A stretch of 19,696 bases of DNA from an uncultured Christensenellaceae bacterium. GTDB taxonomy: Bacteria > Bacillota > Clostridia > Christensenellales > CAG-138. Where the stretch lies: positions 1-19,696 of the forward strand of contig CABSAH010000011.1 in NCBI GenBank assembly GCA_902475645.1, read 5' to 3'. The notes under the pieces are model-generated. The model did not search any database, was not told the origin of the DNA, and saw only the letters and a list, made by a program, of their open reading frames with translations. Both the position numbers and the translations under genes were made by a program. Positions 1-7,468 of this stretch are shown here, in pieces; within the stretch, counting starts at the first letter, position 1, and each line of letters opens with the position of its first letter.

Positions 1-20
1 TATTCGATAGGAGAATCATC

Positions 21-665
21 ATGAACATTCAGGATAACATACTTAAACAATATCTTAAAAACGTCTATTTCGTGTGCGGCACGGCATGCGGCGGCAAAAG
101 CACGCTCAGCCGCGCGCTGGCCGGAAAACACGGCTTTTTGCTCTATGATGCCGACGCGCGCTTCGATGAGCATATAGCGCTGTCCGATCCCGTTGCTCAG
201 CCGTCCATGAACAGGCATTTTGCATCGGCGGATGAATTCTTCGGCAGGAGCGAGAAAGAATACCTAAACTGGCTTCAAGGCAACAACCGTGAGCAGCTCG
301 GCTTTATTCTGCTTGACCTTATCCGCCTGAGCGAAAAGCGCAAAGCGGTGTGCGACGCCCATTTCACGCCGGAGCAAATTAAAGCGCTTACCGAACCGGA
401 ACGGGTGCTGTTCCTTATAAAGGAGCCTAAAAACCTGATAGACGATTACTGCGGCAGGCCGGATCACGAGGGTTTCACGCGCTTCATAAACAGCGCGTCC
501 GATCCCGCCGCGGCAAGGCGGCGCTGCAATGCCGTGCTTGAGCGGCTCAACCGCGCGATATATGACAGCATAAAGTGCAGCGACTGTTTTTACATTGAAC
601 GCAATGCATCAAGCACCGTTGAACGCACGCTGAAAGCAGTGGAAGAGCATTTTGGCTTAGCCTAG
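21..665 (+). CDS. P-loop kinase-like / AAA-family ATPase, 214 aa
   Basis: A small nucleotide-binding protein of the P-loop kinase fold. The Walker A motif GTACGGKST is at residues 20-28, right after the first beta strand (VYFVC), which is typical of shikimate-kinase, adenylate-kinase and gluconate-kinase-like enzymes. The segment DADARFDEH at about 43-51 sits where such kinases bind the acceptor substrate, and basic residues near 140-170 (a GRPDHEGF stretch, then RRRC) could form the lid. The substrate cannot be read from the sequence. Start: AGGAG at 9-13 lies 7 bases before ATG. The gene is followed by repeat-derived sequence rather than a co-transcribed gene, and its upstream context is outside the window. 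The kinase fold is fairly sure; an enzyme name would be a guess. Confidence 0.8.
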   Translation: MNIQDNILKQYLKNVYFVCGTACGGKSTLSRALAGKHGFLLYDADARFDEHIALSDPVAQPSMNRHFASADEFFGRSEKEYLNWLQGNNREQLGFILLDLIRLSEKRKAVCDAHFTPEQIKALTEPERVLFLIKEPKNLIDDYCGRPDHEGFTRFINSASDPAAARRRCNAVLERLNRAIYDSIKCSDCFYIERNASSTVERTLKAVEEHFGLA

Positions 666-670
666 CCCAA

Positions 671-725
671 AAGGCTCCACCGCCTGCGGGGGAGCTGCTG
701 AGCGCAAGCGAAGCTGAGGGGGTGA
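671..725. repeat. GC-rich palindromic intergenic repeat (REP-like)
   Basis: Directly after the kinase-like gene, GCTCC (674-678) pairs with GGAGC (691-695), and the inner CCG pairs with CGG across one A-G mismatch, giving a compact hairpin. It is followed by GAGCGCAAGCGAAGC and GAGGGGGT. From memory, stem-loops of this type (a GGGGGAG stem followed by a GAGGGGGT tail) recur between genes in gut Clostridia; I could not verify that here. No T-run follows on the plus strand, so it is not a standard terminator. Only one copy is present in this window. Confidence 0.45.
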
Positions 726-785
726 CCAAGCAAAGGCATAGCCACGGCTTTTCAACCCTGCGGCAATTCGCTGCTGCACATTCCC

Positions 786-1064
786 TTACCATCAGTTGAT
801 AAGAGCACACAAGCCCTAAAGGTTAGCTTTGGGACACTCCTGCGTTCTCGTCGCTTGAATTACCTCCAGTAGTACTGCGCTCCTCGGCCTTGGATTGCCC
901 TCAAAGCAATTCCTTTAGGGTCTTTGAGTTTTAGAAGCCAAAGAGTATGGCAGAGCAAGGAGGACGAATGCAGGAATACCGGATGTATTTCCAGTGAGGA
1001 CGACACAGCTATGCCGTGCTATTTGACTCCTAAAACCTTGTGCGTCCTTGTCAACTGATGGTAA
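786..1064. mobile_element. MITE-like element with 28-bp imperfect terminal inverted repeats
   Basis: The left end 786-813, starting TTACCATCAGTTGA, is matched by the reverse complement of 1037-1064, ending TCAACTGATGGTAA. The outer 14 bp are perfect and 24 of 28 bp match overall. Further inverted pairs lie inside: CCCTAAAGG (814-822) with CCTTTAGGG (912-920), CTCAAAG (900-906) with CTTTGAG (922-928), and TCCTGC..TTC..CGTC near 839-852 with its partner at 963-976. GGAATAC (973-979) and GTATTTCC (985-992) form a further hairpin. The element holds no plausible protein. I see no clear target-site duplication. Together with the hairpin at 671-725 it fills the gene-free stretch 666-1106. It could be a non-autonomous transposable element or a structured intergenic repeat. 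Confidence 0.55.
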
Positions 1065-1106
1065 CCACATACATAGATTATTATTCAACCCGAAAGGAGC
1101 TTACAT

Positions 1107-2414
1107 ATGGAACACATGGCGGACACTATAACGGAAAAGCTTAGCAAGGCTCAGCCGATGCTATGGATAAATCCAAAGCTTACTGCGGCCGATGACGCGC
1201 TTAATAAGCTGAGCATAAGCGAAAAGGACACGGCGGAGGCGGAAGCGCGGCTTAAACGCTTTGCGCCGTACATTATGCTTAAATTCCCGCAAACTGCGGC
1301 GGCGGGCGGGCTGATAGAATCCCCGCTTACGGAAACGCCCGCCATGCTTTGGCGGCTTAGGCATGAATACGGCGCGCCCATAGAAGGCACGCTGTACGTT
1401 AAGCGGGACTGCGATTTGCCCATATCCGGCTCCATAAAGGCGCGCGGCGGCATATATGAGGTGCTCAAGCACGCCGAAGCCCTTGCAATAGAAGCGGGAC
1501 TGCTTAACGAAGGCGACAATTACGCCGTGCTTGCGGAGGATAGGTTCAAGGAATTCTTTTCAAGCTACTCCCTTCAGGTGGCGTCAACGGGCAACCTTGG
1601 CCTATCCATAGGCGTTATGAGCGCGGCGCTCGGCTTCCGCACAACGGTGCATATGAGCGCGGACGCACGCGAATGGAAAAAGGCGCTGCTAAGGCAAAGG
1701 GGCGTTACGGTTATAGAGTACCCTTCGGACTATTCCGCCGCCGTGGAGCGCGGCAGGGCGGCAAGCGCGGCCGACCCCATGAGCTACTTTGTGGACGATG
1801 AAAACTCCGTTGACCTGTTCATGGGATACAGCGTTGCCGCTTCACGGCTTAAGGCGCAGCTTGACGCGGCGGGCATTGCAATAGACGCAAAGCACCCCTT
1901 ATTCGTATACATTCCCTGCGGCGTGGGCGGCGGCCCGGGCGGGGTTGCATTCGGGCTGAAAACCATATTCGGGGACAATGCGCATGTGTTCTTCGTTGAG
2001 CCTACGCTTGCGCCGTGCATGGTGCTGGGCATGGCAACGGAGCTTGACAACAAAATATGCGTGCAGGATATAGGCCTTAGCGGAAAAACGGAGGCGGACG
2101 GCCTTGCCGTGGGCAGAGCATCGGGCTTTGTGGGCAAGGTAATGCGCAATATATTAAGCGGCGAAGTAACCGTTGAGGACGCGAAGCTGTTTGACTATAT
2201 GCGTTCGCTTATAGAAAGCGAGGGTATGTTCGCCGAACCCTCCGCCTGCGCTGCGTTCGCGGGGCCTGTCGGACTTTATACCTATGAAGAGGGCAGGGAG
2301 TACATACGCGCGCACGGGCTTGACATGAAAAACGCCGTGCATATAGCATGGGCCACGGGCGGCAGCCTTGTGCCGGAATACGAGCGCGAAAAATACGCCA
2401 AAACGCATCTATGA
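1107..2414 (+). CDS. dsdA: D-serine ammonia-lyase (D-serine dehydratase), 435 aa
   Basis: A PLP enzyme of fold type II that converts D-serine to pyruvate and ammonia in the cytoplasm. The PLP lysine is K111 in SGSIKARGGIYEVL, the substrate/PLP loop STGNLGLSIG is at 160-169, and the glycine-rich phosphate loop CGVGGGPGG is at 271-279. All three match DsdA, whose usual length is about 440 residues. Start: AAAGGAG at 1093-1099 lies 7 bases before ATG 1107; an in-frame ATG three codons later is less well placed. No DsdX-type permease or DsdC regulator is next to it, unlike the enterobacterial locus. Its stop overlaps the birA start, so the two are probably translated from one mRNA. The leader abuts the inverted-repeat element, and TTGTCA at 1049-1054 in that element's right end might serve as a -35 box, though no good -10 follows. 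Confidence 0.93.
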   Translation: MEHMADTITEKLSKAQPMLWINPKLTAADDALNKLSISEKDTAEAEARLKRFAPYIMLKFPQTAAAGGLIESPLTETPAMLWRLRHEYGAPIEGTLYVKRDCDLPISGSIKARGGIYEVLKHAEALAIEAGLLNEGDNYAVLAEDRFKEFFSSYSLQVASTGNLGLSIGVMSAALGFRTTVHMSADAREWKKALLRQRGVTVIEYPSDYSAAVERGRAASAADPMSYFVDDENSVDLFMGYSVAASRLKAQLDAAGIAIDAKHPLFVYIPCGVGGGPGGVAFGLKTIFGDNAHVFFVEPTLAPCMVLGMATELDNKICVQDIGLSGKTEADGLAVGRASGFVGKVMRNILSGEVTVEDAKLFDYMRSLIESEGMFAEPSACAAFAGPVGLYTYEEGREYIRAHGLDMKNAVHIAWATGGSLVPEYEREKYAKTHL

Positions 2415-3208
2415 GCGGCTTTACGGATGAGGGCATACTAAAGCTTTGCCCGAATAAGCTTCGCGGCAGGCTTGAAATAAGCCTGTTTGACGAGCTTGAT
2501 TCCACCAATACATACCTTAAACGGCTTGCCCGCGCGGGCGCCGGGGAAGGCCGCGTAATAATAGCAAGGCGGCAAAGCGCGGGACGCGGGAGGCTTGGGC
2601 GCAGCTTTTATTCCGATGCGGAGGGGCTGTATATAAGCGTGCTGATAAGGCCGCGCATGAGGGCGGAGGGCATGGTATTCATAACGGCTATGACAGCCGT
2701 TGCAATGGCGCGCGCGATAGAGCGCACCGTTAACGCCGACGCCCGCATAAAATGGGTGAACGACATATTCGTCAACGGCAAAAAGGTATGCGGCATACTT
2801 TGCGAAAGCGCGTTCGGCGCGGATGCATTGAGCGAATACGTTGTTATTGGCGCGGGCGTGAACATAACCGAGCCCTTGGGCGGCTTTCCTGCGGATATAA
2901 GCGCGGTAGCGGGGGCGCTGCTGCCCGCGGGCGAAAAAGGGGAGCTTAGGAATGCGCTTGCCGCGGCGTTTTTGGAGGAGTTTTTCAACGAATACGCCTG
3001 CCTTGGCACGCGCCGCTTCCTTGGCGAATATCGGCGGCGCAGCATCGTTACGGGCAAAAGCGTATCCGTAATATCCCCCGCCGGCACGCGGCAGGCCGAG
3101 GCAATGGCAATAGACGACGACTGCCGCCTTGTTGTACGCTACAATGACGGCACAACGGAGCACATCTCCACGGGCGAGATAAGCGTAAGGCTAATCAATA
3201 CCCCCTGA
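2411..3208 (+). CDS. birA: Biotin--[acetyl-CoA-carboxylase] ligase, 265 aa, no HTH domain
   Basis: Attaches biotin to biotin carboxyl carrier proteins through biotinyl-AMP. The biotin/ATP loop GRGRLGR is at residues 58-64, KWVNDIFVNGKKVCGIL with the catalytic lysine region is at 114-130, and a C-terminal BPL_C-like beta domain covers about 217-265. The protein starts directly with the catalytic core, so it lacks the N-terminal winged helix of bifunctional BirA and probably does not repress biotin genes. Start: ATG 2411 overlaps the dsdA TGA as ATGA, giving the normal N terminus; the longer reading frame back to 2348 lies inside dsdA and is not needed. Isoleucine codons by my count are 16 ATA, 3 ATC and 1 ATT. 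The pairing with dsdA has no obvious metabolic reason. Confidence 0.93.
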   Translation: MSGFTDEGILKLCPNKLRGRLEISLFDELDSTNTYLKRLARAGAGEGRVIIARRQSAGRGRLGRSFYSDAEGLYISVLIRPRMRAEGMVFITAMTAVAMARAIERTVNADARIKWVNDIFVNGKKVCGILCESAFGADALSEYVVIGAGVNITEPLGGFPADISAVAGALLPAGEKGELRNALAAAFLEEFFNEYACLGTRRFLGEYRRRSIVTGKSVSVISPAGTRQAEAMAIDDDCRLVVRYNDGTTEHISTGEISVRLINTP

Positions 3209-3249
3209 CGAAGCGGGCGTATGCGCTCCTTTTCCCCCTATCCCGATAC

Positions 3250-3271
3250 CACGCACACGGGTGTGGTGTGT
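3250..3271 (+). terminator. Weak hairpin after birA, possible terminator
   Basis: CACGCACA and TGTG(g)TGTG can pair around a CGGG loop with one bulge and one G-T pair. The following bases are T-rich only in part (TATATTATTG), so termination here is uncertain. Confidence 0.25.
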
Positions 3272-3279
3272 ATATTATT

Positions 3280-3308
3280 GTGATAAGCGGCAATAATACT
3301 GTTAAAAT
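3280..3308 (+). promoter_or_regulatory. Putative sigma-A promoter of the Myb/SANT gene
   Basis: The -35 box GTGATA (3280-3285) is 17 bp before the -10 box TAAAAT (3303-3308), which carries an extended -10 TG at 3300-3301. It lies 20 bases before the start codon, so the leader would be very short. Match is moderate. Confidence 0.4.
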
Positions 3309-3328
3309 CCGACAGGGGGAATGAATAC

Positions 3329-3895
3329 ATGGAAAGCTGCAAGAGCGAAACCGCCGCAAGAGGCGGCTGGACACAGCAGGAGGACAGGCTGCTGCTTAGC
3401 GCGGCGCAGTCCGCGCGGCGGGAGGGCAGGGCGCTTAGGAGCGTATTTGAGGACGTGGCCGCCCAAACGGGCCGCAAGCCCAACAGCATACGCAATTATT
3501 ATTACGAGCGCATAAAGCAAAGCGATATTGAAGGCGAGCTGTACCACAGCGCCGCATTTGTTCCGTTTAAGCGGGAGGAGGTGCGCAATATGCTGCGCAC
3601 AATACTTGCGCGGCGGGCAAACGGCGTAAGCGTGCGCAGCTGCACGCTGGACATGGGCAACGGGGATACGCGCAGTATGCTCCGCTACCAGAACAAATAC
3701 CGCTCCGTATTGAAGAAGGACCCCGCCCTTGTGCGCGAGGTTATGGCGGAGCTGGCAAGCGAGGGCATAGCCGCGTTTGACCCATACGAAAAGCCGCTTC
3801 CCGCACGCAGGGAACGGTTGAGCCGCGCGGAGGCGCTTGCGTTTTTCAGCGCGCTGGAGGAGCTTGCGGCATCATACAAAAAGCTGATGCTGTAA
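3329..3895 (+). CDS. Myb/SANT-like DNA-binding protein, RsfA-like, 188 aa
   Basis: Residues about 13-62 form a Myb/SANT-type helix-turn-helix: GGWTQQEDRLLL, then VFEDVAAQTGRKPNSIRNYYYERIK. This resembles RsfA, the prespore-specific regulator of Bacillus, and related Clostridia proteins. The middle part (about 75-130) is basic, with RRANGVSVRSC and RSMLRYQNKYRS, and the C terminus is a charged, predicted helical region rich in Ala, Glu and Arg. It probably binds DNA; the targets are unknown, and a sporulation role is inference from the family. Start: GGGGA at 3316-3320 is 8 bases before ATG 3329; an out-of-frame ATG at 3321 is too close to that site and reads into a short shadow frame. It seems monocistronic, with its own promoter and a clear terminator. 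Confidence 0.75.
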   Translation: MESCKSETAARGGWTQQEDRLLLSAAQSARREGRALRSVFEDVAAQTGRKPNSIRNYYYERIKQSDIEGELYHSAAFVPFKREEVRNMLRTILARRANGVSVRSCTLDMGNGDTRSMLRYQNKYRSVLKKDPALVREVMAELASEGIAAFDPYEKPLPARRERLSRAEALAFFSALEELAASYKKLML

Positions 3896-3912
3896 TGCGC
3901 TGCATATGCCTT

Positions 3913-3941
3913 GGCCGGACATGAACGGTTCGGCCTTTTTT
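3913..3941 (+). terminator. Rho-independent terminator after the Myb/SANT gene
   Basis: GGCCG (3913-3917) pairs with CGGCC (3931-3935) and is followed by six T (3936-3941). It lies 17 bases after the stop codon. Confidence 0.8.
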
Positions 3942-4008
3942 ATGTGGATTTTCTATCGCGGTTATTGTATCATTATATAAAGAATTTTTTAACACGGAGC
4001 GGCACGCT

Positions 4009-5649
4009 ATGATAAGCAAAACCAACCTGCGGCGCAGCCTGTCCCGCCTTATGGAAGCAAAAAGCATATCCGGCACGGCGGATGAGATACAGGGCGCGCA
4101 GATAATACTTGATATGCTGCGCGAGCTTGACTATTTCCGTGCGCACGACGAAAACATATTCACCGTTCCCGTTGAGGGCGACCCGCTTGGGCGCTATATC
4201 GTTGCGGCGCTCATGTGCGGCGGCGGTGCTGCGGGCGATACCGTAATACTTACGGGGCATTACGATGTTGTGGATGCGGACGAATACGCGCAGCTAAAGG
4301 ACATTGCGTTCGATATGGATGCTATTACCGCGCGCATTAACGAGCTGCCCATGAGCGAAGAATGCAGGCGCGATTATGAAAGCGGGGATTGGCTTTTCGG
4401 CCGCGGCAGCGCGGATATGAAATTCGGCCACGCGCTTATAATAGAGCTTTTAAGGCATTACGGCGAAAACCCCTCCGTCCTGAACGGCAATTTGCTCTAT
4501 GTTGCCGTATGCGGCGAGGAAACCAATTCCGAGGGTATGCTTGCCGCTGTACCCTTCCTGAACAGGCTTGCCGGCGAACGCGGGCTGCATTACCGCGCGC
4601 TTTTGCTCAGCGAATGTTATCTTAGCGATGATATGGCGCACGACCCTACGCATTATATACATTACGGCGCAACGGGAAAGGTAATGCCGTTGTTCTTCTG
4701 CGTAGGCAAAAGCTGTCACGCGGACGAGCCTTTCATGGGGCTTGATGCAAACGCGCTGAACGCCGCCGTATACGCCCGCCTTGGCATGAACGCGGATTAT
4801 TGCGAGCATATGCGCGGCGAATGCACTCCGCCCGCCGTATGCCTTAAAATGAAGGATTTGAAGGCGAACTATTCCGTATCCATACCCATGTATGCCGTAT
4901 CGTATTACAGCCTGCTTACGCTTAACCTTGACCCCGAGGGCATAACGGAGCGGCTGAGGGCATTGGCACATGATGCGTTCACAGCCGTGCTTGAAAAGCG
5001 GCGGCAGGATATGCAGCGCTATGCCCGGCTTATGCCCCGCCCCATAGCCACGCGGGATTTTTCCGCCAAGGTGATGACATATGCGGAGCTTTACACCGCA
5101 GTCAAGGCCGAAAACAGCGACATTGACGATAAGCTTGCCGCCCTTGCCCGCTCCCTTACGGAGCAGAAGGCGGAGCTTCAGGACATAAGCATAGAGCTTG
5201 TGCGCTGCCTTTACGAGCAATACGGCGGCAAGCAGCCCATGATAATAATTGCGTTCATACCGCCGTATTATCCCGATGTGTATATGGATACCTCCGACGG
5301 GGATGCGCACAGGCTGCTTTGCGCCGTGGACGATGTTATAGCCTATGCAGGGGATGAATTCGGCGAACAGCTTGCGCTGAAGGATTACTATATGGGCCTT
5401 TGTGACCTTAGCTATACCGGCCTTGGCGAAGGGGTTAACCACAATGAGCTTTTCAATAACCTTGCCGGGGCGAATATAACTTATAGCTTCCCCTTGGATG
5501 CGCTTAAAGCGCTGCATGTGCCGGGCATAGTGCTTGGCGGCTGGGGCAAGGATTTCCACCAAAGCACCGAACGGCTTAACGTGCCGTACAGCTTCGGCGT
5601 TGTGCCAATGCTGTACCTTAGGATAATAGACCGTATTTTCAATAAATAA
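4009..5649 (+). CDS. rocB: M20-family peptidase, RocB-like, 546 aa
   Basis: A zinc-dependent amidohydrolase/peptidase of the M20 family. The metal and catalytic motifs are intact: GHYDVVDA with H84 and D86, GRGSADMK with D136, and CGEETNSEG with E170 (general base) and E171. The length and the long middle insertion fit RocB (about 565 aa in Bacillus), encoded in arginine-utilisation loci there; the true substrate of RocB is not well defined, so a peptide or N-acyl amino acid is a guess. Start: CGGAG at 3995-3999 is 9 bases before ATG 4009. The leader is AT-rich (3961-3990), with no convincing -35 box. Only 25 bases separate it from fprA and I see no terminator between, so the two are likely one transcript. 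No other arginine-catabolism gene is in view. Confidence 0.85.
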   Translation: MISKTNLRRSLSRLMEAKSISGTADEIQGAQIILDMLRELDYFRAHDENIFTVPVEGDPLGRYIVAALMCGGGAAGDTVILTGHYDVVDADEYAQLKDIAFDMDAITARINELPMSEECRRDYESGDWLFGRGSADMKFGHALIIELLRHYGENPSVLNGNLLYVAVCGEETNSEGMLAAVPFLNRLAGERGLHYRALLLSECYLSDDMAHDPTHYIHYGATGKVMPLFFCVGKSCHADEPFMGLDANALNAAVYARLGMNADYCEHMRGECTPPAVCLKMKDLKANYSVSIPMYAVSYYSLLTLNLDPEGITERLRALAHDAFTAVLEKRRQDMQRYARLMPRPIATRDFSAKVMTYAELYTAVKAENSDIDDKLAALARSLTEQKAELQDISIELVRCLYEQYGGKQPMIIIAFIPPYYPDVYMDTSDGDAHRLLCAVDDVIAYAGDEFGEQLALKDYYMGLCDLSYTGLGEGVNHNELFNNLAGANITYSFPLDALKALHVPGIVLGGWGKDFHQSTERLNVPYSFGVVPMLYLRIIDRIFNK

Positions 5650-5674
5650 TCTTTATATAAAAGGAGGAACACAA

Positions 5675-6835
5675 ATGATTTCCAACGTTACAAAGGACAT
5701 AATATACGTTGGCGTGAACGACCATGATGTTGACCTGTTTGAAGGGCAGTATACTGTTCCCAACGGCATGGCGTATAACTCATACGTTATTATGGATGAA
5801 CGCATAGCCGTTATGGATACGGTGGATGCGCATTTTTGCGACGAATGGCTTGCAAACCTAAAGGAGGCGCTGAACGGGCGGGAGCCTGATTACCTTGTTG
5901 TGCAGCACATGGAGCCCGACCATTCCGCAAACATAGTCAACTTCATTGCCGCTTACCCGAATGCAAAAATAGTCGGCAACGCAAAAACGTTTACCATGAT
6001 AACCAACTTTTTCGGCAACGTTATACCGGATGAGAAAAAGGTAACTGTCGCCAACGGCGAAAGCCTTTCCCTTGGCGGGCATACGCTTACATTCGTATTT
6101 GCGCCAATGGTGCATTGGCCGGAGGTAATGGTAACATACGATGCAAAGGATAAGGTGCTGTTCTCCGCAGACGGCTTCGGCAAATTCGGCGCGCTTGATA
6201 TTGAGGACGAGTGGGACTGCGAAGCAAGGCGGTATTATATTGGCATAGTTGGCAAATACGGCGCACAGGTTCAGGCGCTGCTCAAAAAAGCCGCAACGCT
6301 TGACATTGCCGTAATATGCCCCCTGCACGGCCCCGTGCTGAAGGATAATCTTGCGCACTACATAAATCTTTACGATATATGGTCAAGCTACCGCGCGGAG
6401 AGCGAGGGCGTAATGATAGCCTATACCTCCGTATACGGCCATACCAAAGCCGCCGCGGAGCTGCTTAACGACAAGCTGAATGAGCTTGGCTGCAAAAAGG
6501 TGGTTCTGTGCGACCTTGCCCGCAGCGATATGGCGGAGGCCGTTGAGGATGCATTCCGCTACGGCAAGCTGGTGCTTGCAACAACCACCTACAATGCGGA
6601 TATATTCCCCTTCATGCGCACGTTTATAGAGCATCTTACCGAGCGCAACTATCAAAACCGCACCGTGGGCATTATAGAAAACGGCTCATGGGCGCCAATG
6701 GCTGCAAAGGTAATGCGCGCCATGCTTGAAAAGAGCAAGGATATAACGTTCCTCCCCACCGCCGTTACAATCAAATCCTCTCTCGACCCCGCCGCAATCG
6801 CGCAGATTGAGCAAATGGCGAAGGAGCTGATGTAA
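5675..6835 (+). CDS. FprA-family A-type flavoprotein (diiron flavodoxin, O2/NO reductase), 386 aa
   Basis: An N-terminal metallo-beta-lactamase-like diiron domain is joined to a C-terminal flavodoxin domain. Diiron ligands are visible: H78-x-E80-x-D82-H83 in QHMEPDHSAN, H147 in MVHWPE, D166 in SADGFG and H218 in CPLHGP. The flavodoxin FMN loop is TSVYGHTK near 251-258. These enzymes reduce O2 to water or NO to N2O in the cytoplasm of anaerobes, taking electrons from rubredoxin or a similar carrier. There is no fused rubredoxin or reductase domain, so a separate partner is needed. Start: AAAGGAGG just upstream of ATG 5675. It follows rocB by 25 bases and ends at a strong terminator. Sequence alone cannot separate the O2 from the NO role. 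Confidence 0.93.
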   Translation: MISNVTKDIIYVGVNDHDVDLFEGQYTVPNGMAYNSYVIMDERIAVMDTVDAHFCDEWLANLKEALNGREPDYLVVQHMEPDHSANIVNFIAAYPNAKIVGNAKTFTMITNFFGNVIPDEKKVTVANGESLSLGGHTLTFVFAPMVHWPEVMVTYDAKDKVLFSADGFGKFGALDIEDEWDCEARRYYIGIVGKYGAQVQALLKKAATLDIAVICPLHGPVLKDNLAHYINLYDIWSSYRAESEGVMIAYTSVYGHTKAAAELLNDKLNELGCKKVVLCDLARSDMAEAVEDAFRYGKLVLATTTYNADIFPFMRTFIEHLTERNYQNRTVGIIENGSWAPMAAKVMRAMLEKSKDITFLPTAVTIKSSLDPAAIAQIEQMAKELM

Positions 6836-6845
6836 GCTTATCTAT

Positions 6846-6882
6846 AAAGGCAGAAAGCCGCCGTAGGTTTTCTGCCTTTAGT
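6846..6882 (+). terminator. Strong terminator after fprA
   Basis: AAAGGCAGAAAGCC (6846-6859) pairs with GGTTTTCTGCCTTT (6866-6879), a 14-bp stem with one G-T pair and a 6-base loop. The A-rich left side would also serve minus-strand transcription. Its right arm is part of the 22-bp direct repeat found again at 7469-7490. Confidence 0.8.
6861..6882 (+). repeat. 22-bp direct repeat, copy 1
   Basis: CCGTAGGTTTTCTGCCTTTAGT-type sequence, identical to the copy at 7469-7490 except for one base (A6865 versus C7473). It spans the loop and right arm of the fprA terminator. The two copies are 608 bp apart and enclose the SMI1/KNR4 gene. Confidence 0.85.
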
Positions 6883-6962
6883 CTATACCTCATCTGCCAT
6901 ATGCGCAGGGGAAATCATTATTACAAGCCGCTTATCTTCAAAAGCCGAAAGCTATTGGATTG

Positions 6963-7424
6963 CTAAATCTCGTCATTGCAGTATTTCGCTATCAGCTCCT
7001 TTATACTGTTTGCAACAGGCTTCCAGCAACAGCTATCCCCTATGTATTCATGTTCCCAAATATAGATTATGCTTTCATCAACAACCCCTGTCGGACAAAC
7101 ACGATAGCAGTAATAATCACCGCACCCGTTTGTTGCAAAAAACACAAATCTGTCTACTCGCTCCAGATATTCCTCTTTACTGTAATCCTCCTCAAAAAGC
7201 GGCAGGAATATTTTCCGATTCAGCCTGACATTCTCGATTATTTCTTCAGCCGACAGGAATAACCACTTATCGCCGTTCATTTCTCTCAGCAAATCCTTTA
7301 ATTCTTGGGGAAACGGATACCCTACAACTTTTTCAGCTTCGGATATCGCATACTCCGGACAAGGCGGTTGAATCTTCACATACTCATTTCCCTTTGATAG
7401 CTCCAAAATCAATTCTCTATACAC
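6963..7424 (-). CDS. SMI1/KNR4 (SUKH) family protein, 153 aa
   Basis: The order of motifs fits the SUKH-1 fold: an N-terminal helix with ISEAEKVVGYPFPQELKDLLREMNGD (about residues 27-52), a strand region after it, then FFATNGCGDYYCYRV (about 95-109), then IYIWEHEYI near 120. In bacteria this family contains many immunity proteins against polymorphic or contact-dependent toxins, but also orphan genes of unknown role; no toxin is next to it here. The gene is visibly richer in A+T than its neighbours, uses AGA and mixed Ile codons (7 ATA, 4 ATT, 2 ATC by my count), and lies between 22-bp direct repeats, all of which suggest acquisition. Its ribosome site is weak: GAGG is 13 bases upstream of ATG 7424, with an A-rich stretch between. 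Confidence 0.8.
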   Translation of the reverse strand: MYRELILELSKGNEYVKIQPPCPEYAISEAEKVVGYPFPQELKDLLREMNGDKWLFLSAEEIIENVRLNRKIFLPLFEEDYSKEEYLERVDRFVFFATNGCGDYYCYRVCPTGVVDESIIYIWEHEYIGDSCCWKPVANSIKELIAKYCNDEI

Positions 7425-7468
7425 TTTCTTTTACCTCACGATAAACGCCAAGTCTGCAACCCCGAAAA

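Noticed and set aside
786..1064. CRISPR array or tRNA gene in the gene-free stretch
   Set aside because: There are no regularly spaced direct repeats and no cloverleaf. The structure is inverted-repeat based.
2438..3163. 241-codon open frame on the minus strand
   Set aside because: Antisense to birA, with a composition typical of shadow frames and no start signal.
4450..5562. 370-codon open frame on the minus strand
   Set aside because: It is antisense to rocB, whose M20 motifs are intact. The antisense product is rich in His, Tyr and Arg and matches no family I know, and it has no ribosome site.
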